From assembly GCF_018141445.1 (NCBI RefSeq), contig NZ_CP058649.1:3057001-3121000 (forward strand): DNA of 64,000 bases. The letters are read 5' to 3'. The translations under genes were made by a program, and so were the position numbers. The DNA comes from Vallitalea pronyensis (GTDB lineage: Bacteria > Bacillota > Clostridia > Lachnospirales > Vallitaleaceae). Within the stretch, counting starts at the first letter, position 1, and each line of letters starts with the position of its first letter. Under the pieces are notes generated by a model, which ran no database searches, had not been told where the DNA came from, and was given only the letters and a program-made list of their open reading frames with translations. Below, piece by piece: positions 44,587-54,500 of this stretch.

Positions 44587-45705
44587 ATGATTATTGGTGT
44601 GTTAAAAGAAATTAAAAACAATGAAAACAGAGTTGGATTAACACCTGCAGGTGTCAGTGCACTTGTGAAAAATGGTCATACCGTGTATGTAGAAACAAAA
44701 GCAGGGCTTGGTAGTGGTATTACAGACAAAGAATATGTTGAAGCTGGTGGGGTTATCTTAGAAAAAAATACAGATGTCTTTGACAAAGCAGATATTATCG
44801 TGAAAGTAAAAGAGCCACTAGCATGTGAATATGATTTATTCAAAGATGGTCAGACACTTTATACGTATCTTCATTTAGCACCTAATGAGCCCCTTACAAA
44901 AGCATTGCTTCGTAAGAAAATTACAGGTGTGGCTTATGAAACAGTTGAAGAGACAAGTGGTGCTTTACCACTTCTTATCCCAATGAGCGAAGTTGCTGGA
45001 AGAATGTCAACCCAAGTTGGGGCACATTTACTTCAAAAATATAATGGTGGTATGGGCGTATTATTAGGCGGCGTACCTGGTGTATTACCTGCTGAAGTTG
45101 TTATTATTGGCGGTGGTATTGTAGGAACCAATGCAGCAAAGATGGCAGTAGGACTTGGAGCTAATGTAACGATTCTTGATATTAGTGCTCGTCGACTTGC
45201 AGAGTTGGATGACTTGTTTGGTGGCAGAGTTAACACGTTATTCTGTCATGATTATAATGTTGCAGAAATGGTTAAGAAAGCCGATTTATTAATTGGAGCT
45301 GTTCTTGTACCAGGAGCAAAAGCACCTAAGATTGTCACAGAAGACTTAGTGAAAACAATGAAAAAAGGTTCTGTTATTGTGGATGTTGCCATTGACCAAG
45401 GTGGTTCCATTGAGACAATTGATCGTATTACAACACATGACAATCCTTGCTATGAAAAGCATGGGGTTATACACTATAGCGTAGCGAATATGCCAGGAGC
45501 TGTACCAAGAACATCAACTTATGCCCTCACAGGGGTTACATTACCTTATTTATTAGATATGGCTAATAAAGGTGTAAAAGAAGCTTTACTGGATGACAAA
45601 CGTTTATTACTAGGACTTAATACATTTGATGGTAAAGTAACTTATGAAAATGTAGCAACGGCTATGGACCTTGCGTATTTTGATCCTGAGAGTTTATTAA
45701 AATAG
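44587..45705 (+). CDS. ald: Alanine dehydrogenase
   Basis: A 372-residue NAD-dependent enzyme interconverting alanine with pyruvate and ammonia. Visible features: [20 protein letters not shown] at the N terminus with the substrate-binding Arg, [13 protein letters not shown] near residue 96, and the NAD-binding [20 protein letters not shown] near residue 175. Length matches the family. AGGAGGAG precedes the ATG. A 9-bp inverted repeat ACAGTTAAT/ATTAACTGT (44487-44495, 44509-44517) between the Lrp-type gene and ald could be a regulator site. A bidirectional terminator follows. Confidence 0.96.
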   Translation: MIIGVLKEIKNNENRVGLTPAGVSALVKNGHTVYVETKAGLGSGITDKEYVEAGGVILEKNTDVFDKADIIVKVKEPLACEYDLFKDGQTLYTYLHLAPNEPLTKALLRKKITGVAYETVEETSGALPLLIPMSEVAGRMSTQVGAHLLQKYNGGMGVLLGGVPGVLPAEVVIIGGGIVGTNAAKMAVGLGANVTILDISARRLAELDDLFGGRVNTLFCHDYNVAEMVKKADLLIGAVLVPGAKAPKIVTEDLVKTMKKGSVIVDVAIDQGGSIETIDRITTHDNPCYEKHGVIHYSVANMPGAVPRTSTYALTGVTLPYLLDMANKGVKEALLDDKRLLLGLNTFDGKVTYENVATAMDLAYFDPESLLK

Positions 45706-45716
45706 ATACAAGTAGA

Positions 45717-45782
45717 AGAAGGAGCTGATTCGTCAAAGCATAGGCTATCATGATGCTTTGAGGAAACAGTTCCTTCTTTTTT
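45717..45782. terminator. Bidirectional terminator between ald and the two-component system
   Basis: AGAAGGAGCTG (45717-45727) pairs with CAGTTCCTTCT (45767-45777, one G-U), with an inner perfect stem TCAAAGCAT/ATGCTTTGA. T6 follows on the plus side; A-rich sequence before the first arm gives T bases on the other strand. Confidence 0.75.
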
Positions 45783-45783
45783 C

Positions 45784-47163
45784 TCACGTGTTAGTTATAG
45801 TCATAGGGAGCGTTATGATAACTTGACATCCTTGGTTTATACCAGAATGAATGGCTATGCTACCATGATGCATATCAATATATTTCTTAGCGATGGTTAG
45901 CCCGATGCCACTGCCTTCTGCATGGGAATCACGCGCTAAGTCACCCCGTACAAATGGTTCAAAAACGGTGTTTAACAGGTGTTTTTGCATGCCCTTTCCA
46001 TTATCTTTTATGGTGATAATCAGGGCAGTGTTTTGCTGTATCAAATCCACAGTCAAAGTGGTATGGGGGCCACTATATTTTATACTGTTATGGATAATGT
46101 TACCGATAGCTCGCCTAAGTTTAATCCCATCTATTTGACAATTGAGGGCTTCCTCAGGTATGTTAAAGACGTAAGTCATGTGATTATTTTCTAGCATAGG
46201 AATAAAATCAATTAATAATTCCCGTAACATTTCTGACAGATCCATATCTTCAAGGTCCAGATTTTCTTGGTCTGCATAAGACACTTCATGAAGGCTCCGC
46301 ATAAGATGATTAATCCGGTTGCTGTTTTCAATAATAATATTGAGAAACTTTTTTCGTGTATCCATATCCAAGGCATCATTTTTCAGAACCTCACAGTAGC
46401 CTGTTATGCTGGTTAAGGGTGTTTTTATGTCATGGGTTATATCCAGTATAAGCTGTTCTTTATTCTTTTCTGCTTTTTCCCTTAGAACCATCTCTTGATA
46501 GACAGTTTCAGACATTTGGTTAAAGGCATCCTTTAACGCGTCTAATTCATTACTTGAGTCAAAGCTTATGCGATGGTGATAGTGATGTTTCTGAAACGCT
46601 TCAAATCCCACTAAGAGTTTTTTAATAGGTATAAGAAAGTCCTTAGCCGTAGTTTTGGATAAAACGACAAATGTGATGATAAGGCATAGGAGTAAGATTA
46701 ACACGGTAATGGTGTTATAATATCGGTTAATCTCCAGAAGCTTATCTTCCCAGGGGGACTTAATCAGATACATACCGCTCTTATAGATATCACCATCCAT
46801 CATATCATCTTCATAGAAAATAATATGGGTAGAGCTATCAAAGGATAAAAGTTCTTCTTTACTGTATCGATAACCGATAGCATGAGGGCTGTTAACACTA
46901 TCCAATACCACATAATCATTTGAGAGCTGTTCAATGTATACATGTTTAGGCAACGTATCTTGACGTATGTTTTCTAAATGAACAGAAGTGGTTTGAAAAA
47001 GGATATTATCTGGATTATACAGTGTCGTGTTAATATGTTTATCGACTAAGATACTGCTTATGTAGAGTAAGAGAATAACTAATATGGCTTCAATAACGAA
47101 GATTTTTATGTAATTAACAAATAACTGGCGTTCTATTTTATTCACAATTTTATGTTTTATCAT
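45784..47163 (-). CDS. Sensor histidine kinase
   Basis: A 459-residue membrane kinase with an N-terminal span (residues ~15-38), an extracellular domain of ~115 residues, a second span near residues 160-180, a HAMP region, the HisKA motif LDITHDIKTPLTSITGYCEV with the phosphorylated His near residue 246, and a HATPase domain with NxxxNxIKYS, DNGKGM and GSGIGLTIAKKY. The start is the ATG at 47163, overlapping the regulator gene by 14 bp behind AGGATGG; a longer reading from 47184 lacks a site. It partners with the response regulator encoded just upstream. The signal it senses is unknown. Confidence 0.93.
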   Translation of the reverse strand: MIKHKIVNKIERQLFVNYIKIFVIEAILVILLLYISSILVDKHINTTLYNPDNILFQTTSVHLENIRQDTLPKHVYIEQLSNDYVVLDSVNSPHAIGYRYSKEELLSFDSSTHIIFYEDDMMDGDIYKSGMYLIKSPWEDKLLEINRYYNTITVLILLLCLIITFVVLSKTTAKDFLIPIKKLLVGFEAFQKHHYHHRISFDSSNELDALKDAFNQMSETVYQEMVLREKAEKNKEQLILDITHDIKTPLTSITGYCEVLKNDALDMDTRKKFLNIIIENSNRINHLMRSLHEVSYADQENLDLEDMDLSEMLRELLIDFIPMLENNHMTYVFNIPEEALNCQIDGIKLRRAIGNIIHNSIKYSGPHTTLTVDLIQQNTALIITIKDNGKGMQKHLLNTVFEPFVRGDLARDSHAEGSGIGLTIAKKYIDMHHGSIAIHSGINQGCQVIITLPMTITNT

Positions 47164-47863
47164 AACATACCATCCTATAACCAATACCCTTTATGGTTTG
47201 AATAAATGTAGGTTTTTTGGGATTATCCTCAATTTTTTCCCGTAGCTTACTGATATGTACCATAATGGTATTATCATCACCATAATACGTATCTTCCCAT
47301 ACCATTTCATACAATTGCTTCTTCGTAAAAACCCGATCAAGATGATGAATAAACACTTCTAATAATTTCATTTCCTTTGGATTAAGCGTCAGTTGGATAC
47401 CCTTTTTGGTAGCAGTAAACTTAGATGTATCCACTTCTATGGGACCATTTTTAATGATTGTATGGGACTCATGATCATAAGTGTTATTGTAGTGAACATA
47501 TCGTCTTAGTTGTCCATTAATTCTTCCTAATACTTCACGATAGCTAAAGGGTTTACAGATGTAATCATCTGCACCTAGCTGTAAACCAAGGATTTTATGA
47601 TCTTCTTCTTCTCGAGCCGTTAGCACAATAATGGGTAAGTAGATGGATTTTCCTCTAAGGGTTTTAATCACATCAAATCCATTACAACGGGGCATCATGA
47701 TATCCAACAGCAACAGGTGAATGGCCTCATTGCGTATCCATTCAAGGGCTTCAACACCATCTTTTGCTTCAATTACTTTGTAACCAGCATGTTCTATATG
47801 AATTTTTAGCAACTGGCGAATATCACAATCATCTTCTGCTATTAGTATTGTTTGTGTGTCCAT
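47150..47863 (-). CDS. OmpR-family response regulator
   Basis: A 237-residue regulator. The receiver domain has the acidic pair in IAEDDCDIR, the phosphoacceptor Asp in LLLLDIMMPRCNGFDV near residue 54, the conserved Thr in VLTAREEE and Lys in YICKPFSYREV. The C-terminal winged helix includes LTLNPKEMKLLEVFI and HISKLREKIEDNPKKPTF. OmpR-type regulators bind direct repeats; three 11-bp-period repeats lie in the divergent intergenic region (48003-48030), so the CXXC-polyferredoxin operon is a likely target. Overlaps the kinase gene by 14 bp. Confidence 0.95.
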   Translation of the reverse strand: MDTQTILIAEDDCDIRQLLKIHIEHAGYKVIEAKDGVEALEWIRNEAIHLLLLDIMMPRCNGFDVIKTLRGKSIYLPIIVLTAREEEDHKILGLQLGADDYICKPFSYREVLGRINGQLRRYVHYNNTYDHESHTIIKNGPIEVDTSKFTATKKGIQLTLNPKEMKLLEVFIHHLDRVFTKKQLYEMVWEDTYYGDDNTIMVHISKLREKIEDNPKKPTFIQTIKGIGYRMVCYDKT

Positions 47864-48002
47864 TTTATTACCTCATTCAACGTATTTTAATCCATGTATG
47901 GTAGCAACGTTTATACAGACGTATCTACTAAAAGAAAAATATGCTTTATTATACCCTTTCCTAACCCTAATAGAAATAGCAAAATAAAAATTATAAGGTT
48001 AA

Positions 48003-48030
48003 TTTAAGATTGAATTAAGTTCTATTTAAA
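48003..48030 (+). promoter_or_regulatory. Three direct repeats with 11-bp period before the CXXC operon
   Basis: TTTAAG (48003-48008), ATTAAG (48014-48019) and TTTAAA (48025-48030) recur every 11 bp. A TATTAT (48041-48046) lies 10 bp after the last repeat, so the repeats would cover the -35 region, as in class II activation by OmpR/PhoB-type regulators. AT-rich composition weakens the case somewhat. Confidence 0.45.
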
Positions 48031-48081
48031 TTAGAGGCATTATTATGCACATAGTAAGAATAAACAAAAAAGGAGGTCTAT

Positions 48082-48210
48082 ATGAAAAAGAAATATGGTC
48101 TTTTAGCATTCGCAGTTATGATGATGTTCGCAGGTGTGTATCATCATGAAGCAAAAATTGTGCTCAGTAAAGGTGTACGTATATGTTTGGAGTGTATAGG
48201 AATTGGGTAA
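48082..48210 (+). CDS. CD1871A-like small CXXC membrane protein
   Basis: A 42-residue protein too short for most gene finders. AAAGGAGG lies six bases before the ATG. It has a basic start (MKKKYG), one hydrophobic segment (residues ~6-18) and the C-terminal VRICLECIGIG, in which CxxC is followed by IGIG. This ending is the hallmark of the CD1871A family of CXXC proteins, usually encoded next to a polyferredoxin and a TlpA-type protein as here. The CXXC may exchange thiols or bind a metal at the membrane. It overlaps the next gene by 8 bp. Confidence 0.8.
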   Translation: MKKKYGLLAFAVMMMFAGVYHHEAKIVLSKGVRICLECIGIG

Positions 48211-49099
48211 ATTAAAAGTAGTCATCCTTAGAAGATTTATTCAGATGATGACACTCATTGGCAGTAACTCTTATTTTACAGGTTTTATGCATAAAACCAT
48301 CTATAAGGGAAATACAAAAGCTGTATGTGTTCCTTTTATGAATTGTTATTCATGCCCAGGAGCAAGGTTTTCTTGCCCCATAGGCGGTCTTCAAGCTGTT
48401 TTAGGAAGTAGAAAAAAGTATGTATCCCTCTATATAACAGGCTTTTTATTACTTGTTGGTATTTTATTTGGGAGACTTATATGTGGTTTTTTATGTCCCT
48501 TTGGTTTCATACAAGACATGATTCATAAAATACCCAGCAAAAAGTTCAAGGTTTATCAGCCTTTTACGTATATAAAATATGGCTTGCTTGTATTGTTGGT
48601 TATTCTCTTACCCATGTTTCTAACCAATGATATTGGTGTTGGTGATCCTTACTACTGTAAATATGTTTGTCCCATTGGTACATTAGAAGGCGGCATATTT
48701 TTAGTATCTACAAATAAGGCTCTGCAGACGATAGTCGGTTTTTTGTTTTATTACAAGTTAACCATACTTATCATCATTCTATTAACAGCTGTTATCATCT
48801 ATAGACCATTTTGCAAGATATTATGTCCCCTTGGTGTCATCTATGGGTTAATGAACCGCATAAGTTTTGGAAAAATAAATCTTAACAAAGAGGCATGTAT
48901 ATCCTGTAGTACATGTAAAAAAGTTTGTAAGATGGAAGTTGTACCATTTATAGACCCTAATGTTGTTGAATGTATTCGATGTGGTACATGTTTAGGAAAA
49001 TGCCCTACAAAGGCATTATTATTTACATATAAACATGGTCAGCAAATGAAAAATGTAAGAAAGGAAGAGGTTTATGATATACGAGAGATTCAAAAGTAA
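48203..49099 (+). CDS. 4Fe-4S polyferredoxin membrane protein (NapH/CcoG-like)
   Basis: A 298-residue protein with about four spans and many cysteine motifs: CYSCPGARFSCPIG near residue 48, CGFLCPFGF near residue 95, CKYVCPIGT near residue 152, CKILCPLGV near residue 208, then two ferredoxin-like clusters CISCSTCKKVCKMEV and CIRCGTCLGKCPTKA in the last 70 residues. It probably moves electrons across or along the membrane. The TTG at 48203 gives the N terminus MGKLKVVILRRFIQ expected for the family; no ATG near it fits. It overlaps the small CXXC gene by 8 bp and the protease gene by 26 bp. Confidence 0.88.
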   Translation: MGKLKVVILRRFIQMMTLIGSNSYFTGFMHKTIYKGNTKAVCVPFMNCYSCPGARFSCPIGGLQAVLGSRKKYVSLYITGFLLLVGILFGRLICGFLCPFGFIQDMIHKIPSKKFKVYQPFTYIKYGLLVLLVILLPMFLTNDIGVGDPYYCKYVCPIGTLEGGIFLVSTNKALQTIVGFLFYYKLTILIIILLTAVIIYRPFCKILCPLGVIYGLMNRISFGKINLNKEACISCSTCKKVCKMEVVPFIDPNVVECIRCGTCLGKCPTKALLFTYKHGQQMKNVRKEEVYDIREIQK

Positions 49100-49982
49100 T
49101 TTTTTCTATTTAAGTGTCATTATCATTTTGCCATTAGGTAATTTCCTAATGAGCAGGCTTGGCGTAAATGATAACTTTATGGAAATATCCTTTATGTATC
49201 TATTTATTTTACTACCAGTCATTCTTTATATCCTTATCCGTAAGAAAAGTTTTAAAAAAGTGCTTAGACTTCATAAAGTCAGTCCTCAACAGATATTTAT
49301 TACCATGCTACTGATACTAGCTATCCAGCCTATGACAGCTCTAGCTGCTAGAATCATGGAGCATCTTCTTGGTCATGGATTTTTTCCTCCTATGGGAGAC
49401 ATGTCAGCCAACGGCAGCGGTAATTTATTTATGTCTTTATTCATCATTGCAGTCACACCTGCTATATGTGAAGAAGTTTTTATGCGAGGCGTGGTGCTAG
49501 ATGGCTATCGACACATACCTCTTTGGAAAACTGCGATCATGAATGGGGTCTTATTTGGACTGTTCCATAATAATTTTATGCAATTATCCTATACCAGTAT
49601 CGTGGGTATCATCCTAACATATGTTGTGGTCTTCACCAACTCCATCTATCCTGCAATCCTTATGCATTTTGTTATGAATGCATTAAGTGTACTCATGGAA
49701 AAATACCCAACCAGTCTATATGCCAACTTTACTATTTGGTATGAAACCAACATGGTGCTGTTAATTTTATTAGCAATTGTGTCCATATGTGCAACCATTT
49801 TATTACTGATATGGTTGAAGAGGCTATCCAATAATAGTGCTATAGAAAGTATGGATGCTTCTGATAATAGCATAGAGGCAAGTGATGCATTAAATCATAC
49901 CATAACATTTGTGGAATGGCCCCTTATGTTAGCAACAGCCATTTCAGTGATCTATTCATTGATGATGGTCTATGCCATGTAA
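49074..49982 (+). CDS. CPBP family intramembrane metalloprotease
   Basis: A 302-residue membrane protein with about eight spans. The CPBP/Abi motifs are CEEVFMRGVVLDGYRH near residue 140 (EExxxR) and GVLFGLFHNNFMQL near residue 160 (FxxxH), followed by a third motif region with HFVMNALSV near residue 200. These residues form the metal site of Rce1-like proteases that cleave prenylated or other membrane proteins, or protect against bacteriocins. AAGGAAGAGG precedes the ATG. Its place between polyferredoxin and TlpA-like genes suggests it is part of the same envelope system; the substrate is unknown. Confidence 0.85.
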   Translation: MIYERFKSNFFYLSVIIILPLGNFLMSRLGVNDNFMEISFMYLFILLPVILYILIRKKSFKKVLRLHKVSPQQIFITMLLILAIQPMTALAARIMEHLLGHGFFPPMGDMSANGSGNLFMSLFIIAVTPAICEEVFMRGVVLDGYRHIPLWKTAIMNGVLFGLFHNNFMQLSYTSIVGIILTYVVVFTNSIYPAILMHFVMNALSVLMEKYPTSLYANFTIWYETNMVLLILLAIVSICATILLLIWLKRLSNNSAIESMDASDNSIEASDALNHTITFVEWPLMLATAISVIYSLMMVYAM

Positions 49983-50026
49983 AACGTATAAACACATTTA
50001 TTACATGTAGAGAAAGGAAGGTTTTA

Positions 50027-50638
50027 ATGAAAAAAAATATAGTTTATTCTGTGTTAGTGATTGTGTTAGGTATATTCATCTGTGTTATTGCTATTAATCC
50101 GGGTATAGTAGGTGATCATGGTATGGAAGGGAATCCGTATTATGAAGAAAATACCAATGGTGCTCAGGATAATCCTATTTTTGGTGAGCATGCAATGGGT
50201 CCACAAGGAAAGAATCCAGTAGCAGGGAAGCAGCTTGAATTCAAGACAACGGATATGGATGATAATAAGGTAGATAACAGTATTTTTGGAGAACAACAAC
50301 TAACATTACTGAATCTATGGTCCATTCATTGCCCACCCTGTGTTGAAGAACTGCCTGAACTTGAAAAAATAGCGAATGATTACAAAGGAAAGGTTAGTGT
50401 TGTGGGCATAGTAGACGATACAGATATGGAAGGTGTGAAAGAGGTTTTAAAAAAGAAAGGTGTTACATATACCAATATCATACCAGATAAAGGACTGCAG
50501 GACGTTATGAATCAATTTGATTATATTCCTGTTACATTGATAGTTAATAAAGAAGGAAAGGTGTTAGAAAAGTTTGTGCCAGGTAGCAGTGATTATGAGT
50601 ACTTTAAAAGTATTATCACAGAGTTATTAGATAAGTAG
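50027..50638 (+). CDS. TlpA-like membrane-anchored thioredoxin
   Basis: A 203-residue protein with one N-terminal membrane anchor (residues ~7-24), a Gly/Asn-rich linker with two NPxFGEHxMG-type repeats (residues ~40-60), and a thioredoxin fold of the TlpA/ResA type. The active site is SIHCPPCVEELPEL near residue 103 (CxxC), and the cis-Pro region is FDYIPVTLIVNKEG. ATG 50027 follows AAAGGAAGG; the frame extends upstream into the protease gene without a site. It would reduce or oxidise extracytoplasmic disulfides with electrons from the polyferredoxin system. Confidence 0.87.
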   Translation: MKKNIVYSVLVIVLGIFICVIAINPGIVGDHGMEGNPYYEENTNGAQDNPIFGEHAMGPQGKNPVAGKQLEFKTTDMDDNKVDNSIFGEQQLTLLNLWSIHCPPCVEELPELEKIANDYKGKVSVVGIVDDTDMEGVKEVLKKKGVTYTNIIPDKGLQDVMNQFDYIPVTLIVNKEGKVLEKFVPGSSDYEYFKSIITELLDK

Positions 50639-50663
50639 CTCACGTAAGTGTATTAAACATAGC

Positions 50664-50713
50664 ATAACCAACTATTTCATGACCTAAAGGTGTATGAATA
50701 GTTGGTTATTTTT
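50664..50713 (+). terminator. Terminator after the TlpA-like gene
   Basis: ATAACCAACTATT (50664-50676) and AATAGTTGGTTAT (50697-50709) are perfect complements, followed by T-rich sequence to 50713. Confidence 0.75.
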
Positions 50714-50779
50714 AGGTCGTATGCCAGTGAATGATTGATCAATGAGATGAAGTTAATGGATGTATTTGGTAATCGTTTA

Positions 50780-50788
50780 TGGTATACT
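50780..50788 (+). promoter_or_regulatory. Candidate extended -10 promoter of the GNAT gene
   Basis: TGG followed by TATACT lies about 60 bases before the ATG at 50849; no good -35 is seen. Confidence 0.3.
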
Positions 50789-50848
50789 GAACAATGGAAG
50801 CATGTCACCAATAAAAGATTGATGTGAAGGGATTAAAAGGGAGAAGAA

Positions 50849-51427
50849 ATGGATAAACAGTTTTATATTGAAAGTGATCGTTTAGTGTTACGTCTAGCAA
50901 CCGAAAACGATAAGGATGCCATTTTTGATTATGTTGTTAGAAATAAGGCGTATTTGGCTCCATATGAACCATTAAAACCGGATGCTTTTTTTACCAAGAA
51001 ATACTGGGATAGATTCATTCCAAAAAGTATAGAAGATGCCAGAAATCATAAAGCGCTACGGCTTTTTATGTTTAAAAAAGAGGATAAGGGACGCGTTATT
51101 GGAACAGTTACTTTTGAATTTATAAAATTAAATCCCATATATGCATGTGATTTAGGCTATAGCATGGATGAACACGAACAAGACAAAGGATATATGTCCG
51201 AGGCTCTAAAAATAGCTACCCAGTACCTATTTAGAGCACTTAATTTGATGCGAATAACAGCTGGTTATAGTCCCAATAATCCAAAGAGTGGTCATGTGAT
51301 GCGCAAGCTTGGCTTTCAGGATGAACATCTCATTAAGAACTATATCATGATTAATGGAAAATGGGAAGATATCATGCACATGTATCTTTACAATGCTGCA
51401 TGGGTGGAAAGTAAAACCATCACATAA
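50849..51427 (+). CDS. GNAT family N-acetyltransferase (RimJ/RimL-like)
   Basis: A 192-residue acetyltransferase of the RimJ/RimL type. The opening FYIESDRLVLRLATENDKDA is typical of the group; the acetyl-CoA loop is DEHEQDKGYMSEALKIATQY near residues 108-127, where QxxGxG/A is represented by QDKGYM; and SGHVMRKLGFQDE near residue 150 is the usual final helix and strand. Members acetylate ribosomal protein N termini or antibiotics; the substrate is unknown. GGGAGAAG precedes the ATG. Stands alone between terminators. Confidence 0.88.
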   Translation: MDKQFYIESDRLVLRLATENDKDAIFDYVVRNKAYLAPYEPLKPDAFFTKKYWDRFIPKSIEDARNHKALRLFMFKKEDKGRVIGTVTFEFIKLNPIYACDLGYSMDEHEQDKGYMSEALKIATQYLFRALNLMRITAGYSPNNPKSGHVMRKLGFQDEHLIKNYIMINGKWEDIMHMYLYNAAWVESKTIT

Positions 51428-51518
51428 TGTTATAAAAGACTATAAAATGGCATATATTGATAAAATTCCTTGAATTTGTTACCATGTCAAAAGCAAAGAT
51501 TAAAAGTAGGAGGACAAC

Positions 51519-54500
51519 GTGTTGAAAAGAAAAATAATCGTTATGTGTATAGCGTTATTCATAATGGGGAGTTACTTCCATATTCAGGTTCATGCAGAGC
51601 CAGATGCTAAGCAAACGGTAGCACAAACATTAGGAAAAACCCCTAGAAGTGCCATGAAAGGTATTGATCTTGTCTATAAAGAAGATTGGGTTTATTTTAT
51701 TAATGGTAATCAACAACTGGAAAGACGTCATATCAAAACCCAAGAAAAGGAAATCCTCTATAAAGGGAACATGACACAGATTAATGTGATGCATGGCTAT
51801 ATTTATGGCTATGTGCATTCAGAAGATGGTGCAAAACAGGGTATATATAAGCTTAACATTGAAGATAAGACTTATGAAAGAATAAGTGATAAATATGCAG
51901 TCAACATGATTGTAATAGAAGATTGGGTATATTTTAAAGAGGATGATGAAGTTGGTATACTTCGCATGAAAACAGATGGTAGTCTATTAGAGGAAGTCTA
52001 CAATGAGCGTGCATCCGCTTTTACTGTATACGGTGAACATATCTATTTGTCAACAGATGGTATGTTAGCACGAATAGATCGTGATGGTGAAGGATTCAAT
52101 ACTTTCGATGAGAGCTATGATTATTGGTCAACATTTATTATACAGGATAACCATATCTACACCCTTGGTGACAGAGAAGATGGCAGTAGTTTGCTTAAGA
52201 TCGCTTTAAATGGTGAGAAAATAGAACCTATCATAGAGGGCTTCCCTCCATATTATTATGATGACATACAACTCTATGATGGTCATGTGTATGTTGAAGA
52301 GGATGGTAACATGCTTTGTACATCTTTTGAAACATACAAAGAAGAAACCGTCTATGGCACGAGCTTGATGCATGAATACATCATTACCGATGGACAGTTA
52401 ATTTTTAGCCTTGAAACAGAAGATGTGGGTGAAATATGGCAAGTCGATCTTGATACAATGGATGAAAAACGTATTGTACCGAAACACTATGCCCATTATG
52501 ATACCTTAAAAAGTATTGTAAACCAATCGGAAGAGAGCTATAAAGCAGTTAAACAATCGGATTACAACATGCTCATGGAGAGAGGTTACTTTGAAGACGC
52601 GGAAAAAACAGATTTAGAATTACGTATTCAGATTGACCATGCCCATGAAACGGTTTCTATGCATCTTGACCTATTAGATGTGACAATGGATTATTGGTTT
52701 GTGGATAACGATGACATGTTTATGGCGTTAAACGAAGATATGCAAGACCTTATGCCAAATCAAGAAGAGTATGCGCATTTTTATGGTAAGGATATTTCCC
52801 AAAGAAATGCAGATATAAGAAACAACAGCTTATTTGGCGATACAGATATATTTACACTGTTACGAGGTGCCACCCTTAGAGAGTCACAGGAACAATATAT
52901 CATATACATAAAGGACGGCGAAAATAGTTTTGATTTATTATTAGGTTCCGATCTTGGGTTGACAGAGGATGAGGGTAACCTTTCATCCAATACAGAAGTC
53001 TTTATGTATGTGAATAAGAAGAGTCAGCTAATAGAGCGTATTAAGATGAAAGCTACAGGTGAAGATTATAGCGGTAAGTATCATGCGAAAGCAGATATAA
53101 CCATTCAGTATAATAAAGGCAAAGTTACCATACCCCAAGAATTCTATAACCTTATTAGGCAAAAAGAAAAATCCACCACATATATAGAGTCAGCCAATAA
53201 GGCTATAGAAAAAGAGCAGTATGCTTCAGCCGTTAAGCTAAGTCAACAGGCGCTAGATGCCTATGCATTAAACAAAGAAGCTTATTTAGTGCTTGGTCAA
53301 GTAGCTTATGTGCAAAATGACATATTAGAAGCCATTGAACATTTAACCCACTACATAGGTGGTCATCTGAATAAGGAATCTGTAGAGGCTGACGTGTACG
53401 AAACATTAGCGGAGTGCTATTTTTCTCAAGGTGATTATTCGAATGCTATTGATAGTGTGTATGAAAACATGAGTCGTGTGGACGAATTATCTCTTAGAAT
53501 GAACCTTATTATGGGTATATCTCAGCTGGAATTACATAACGGGTACACAGCTTCATTCTATCTTGATGATGTATTAGCTGAAGAACCCCTTCATGAAGAG
53601 GCTTTAGTTGGAAGAATAGGTGCTTATGTCAATACAGATGAATATAAGGAGGCTATTGCATTAGCTGATGAGTATACAGAACTTCTTAAGGAAAGCCGGG
53701 CCATGTGGTACTATAAAGGTGTTGCCTATTATAACATAGGCAATCCAGAAAAAGGGCTGGAACTTCTAAAAAAATCCATGGCTTATCCAGAAGAAAAAAA
53801 CACGAACATCACAGAAGATGCTATTCATATGTATATGGCTTATATTTACTGCGCAATAGAAAATTATGACCAAGCTGAAAAACATACGAAAAAGATATCA
53901 GCCAATGGTGATGATGCGTATATAACCAATGCAAAGGAAGCTCTTGTAGACATGATTAAGTATGGTCGTTTACCCATTAATAAAAAATTAAGCAGTTTCG
54001 TTGATGACCATTATTTATATCGTAAAAGCATTAAGAATTTTGAAGACAAAATTACCGCATTTGACAACAAAGATAATGCCACACCTGAAGAAGTCAAAGC
54101 ATTTTATGACACCATTAAATTAAAAGATGACCCTTTTACATGGCTTATTCAAGGAGAAGAATTTGACCGATTAATGAATGAAACCGCCACGGAAGATGTT
54201 GTTTACAGGCAACTGGATGATAGGACAGAATATATTCAGATAAACAGTTTCCTACCGGATACAGGAAATAAAGCTGTAGAAGCCCTTGAGAACATGGAAG
54301 ATACGTATGATAAAGATCTTGTTCTTGACTTAAGAGGGAATGGTGGAGGTGCTATACAAGCAGCAGCTACCATACTTGATGCACTACTAGGAGAGTGTAC
54401 CAGTGTCTACTTGATTGACCGGGATGGTGAAACGTTTGAGGCTACATCGGATATGCTCTACCAACCCTTTAGACGTATTTTTGTGTTAATGGATGAACAG

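Noticed and set aside
49074..49982. Abortive-infection phage defence gene
   Set aside because: CPBP proteins are often labelled Abi, but the tight overlap with polyferredoxin and the TlpA-like gene points to an envelope redox operon, not a defence island.
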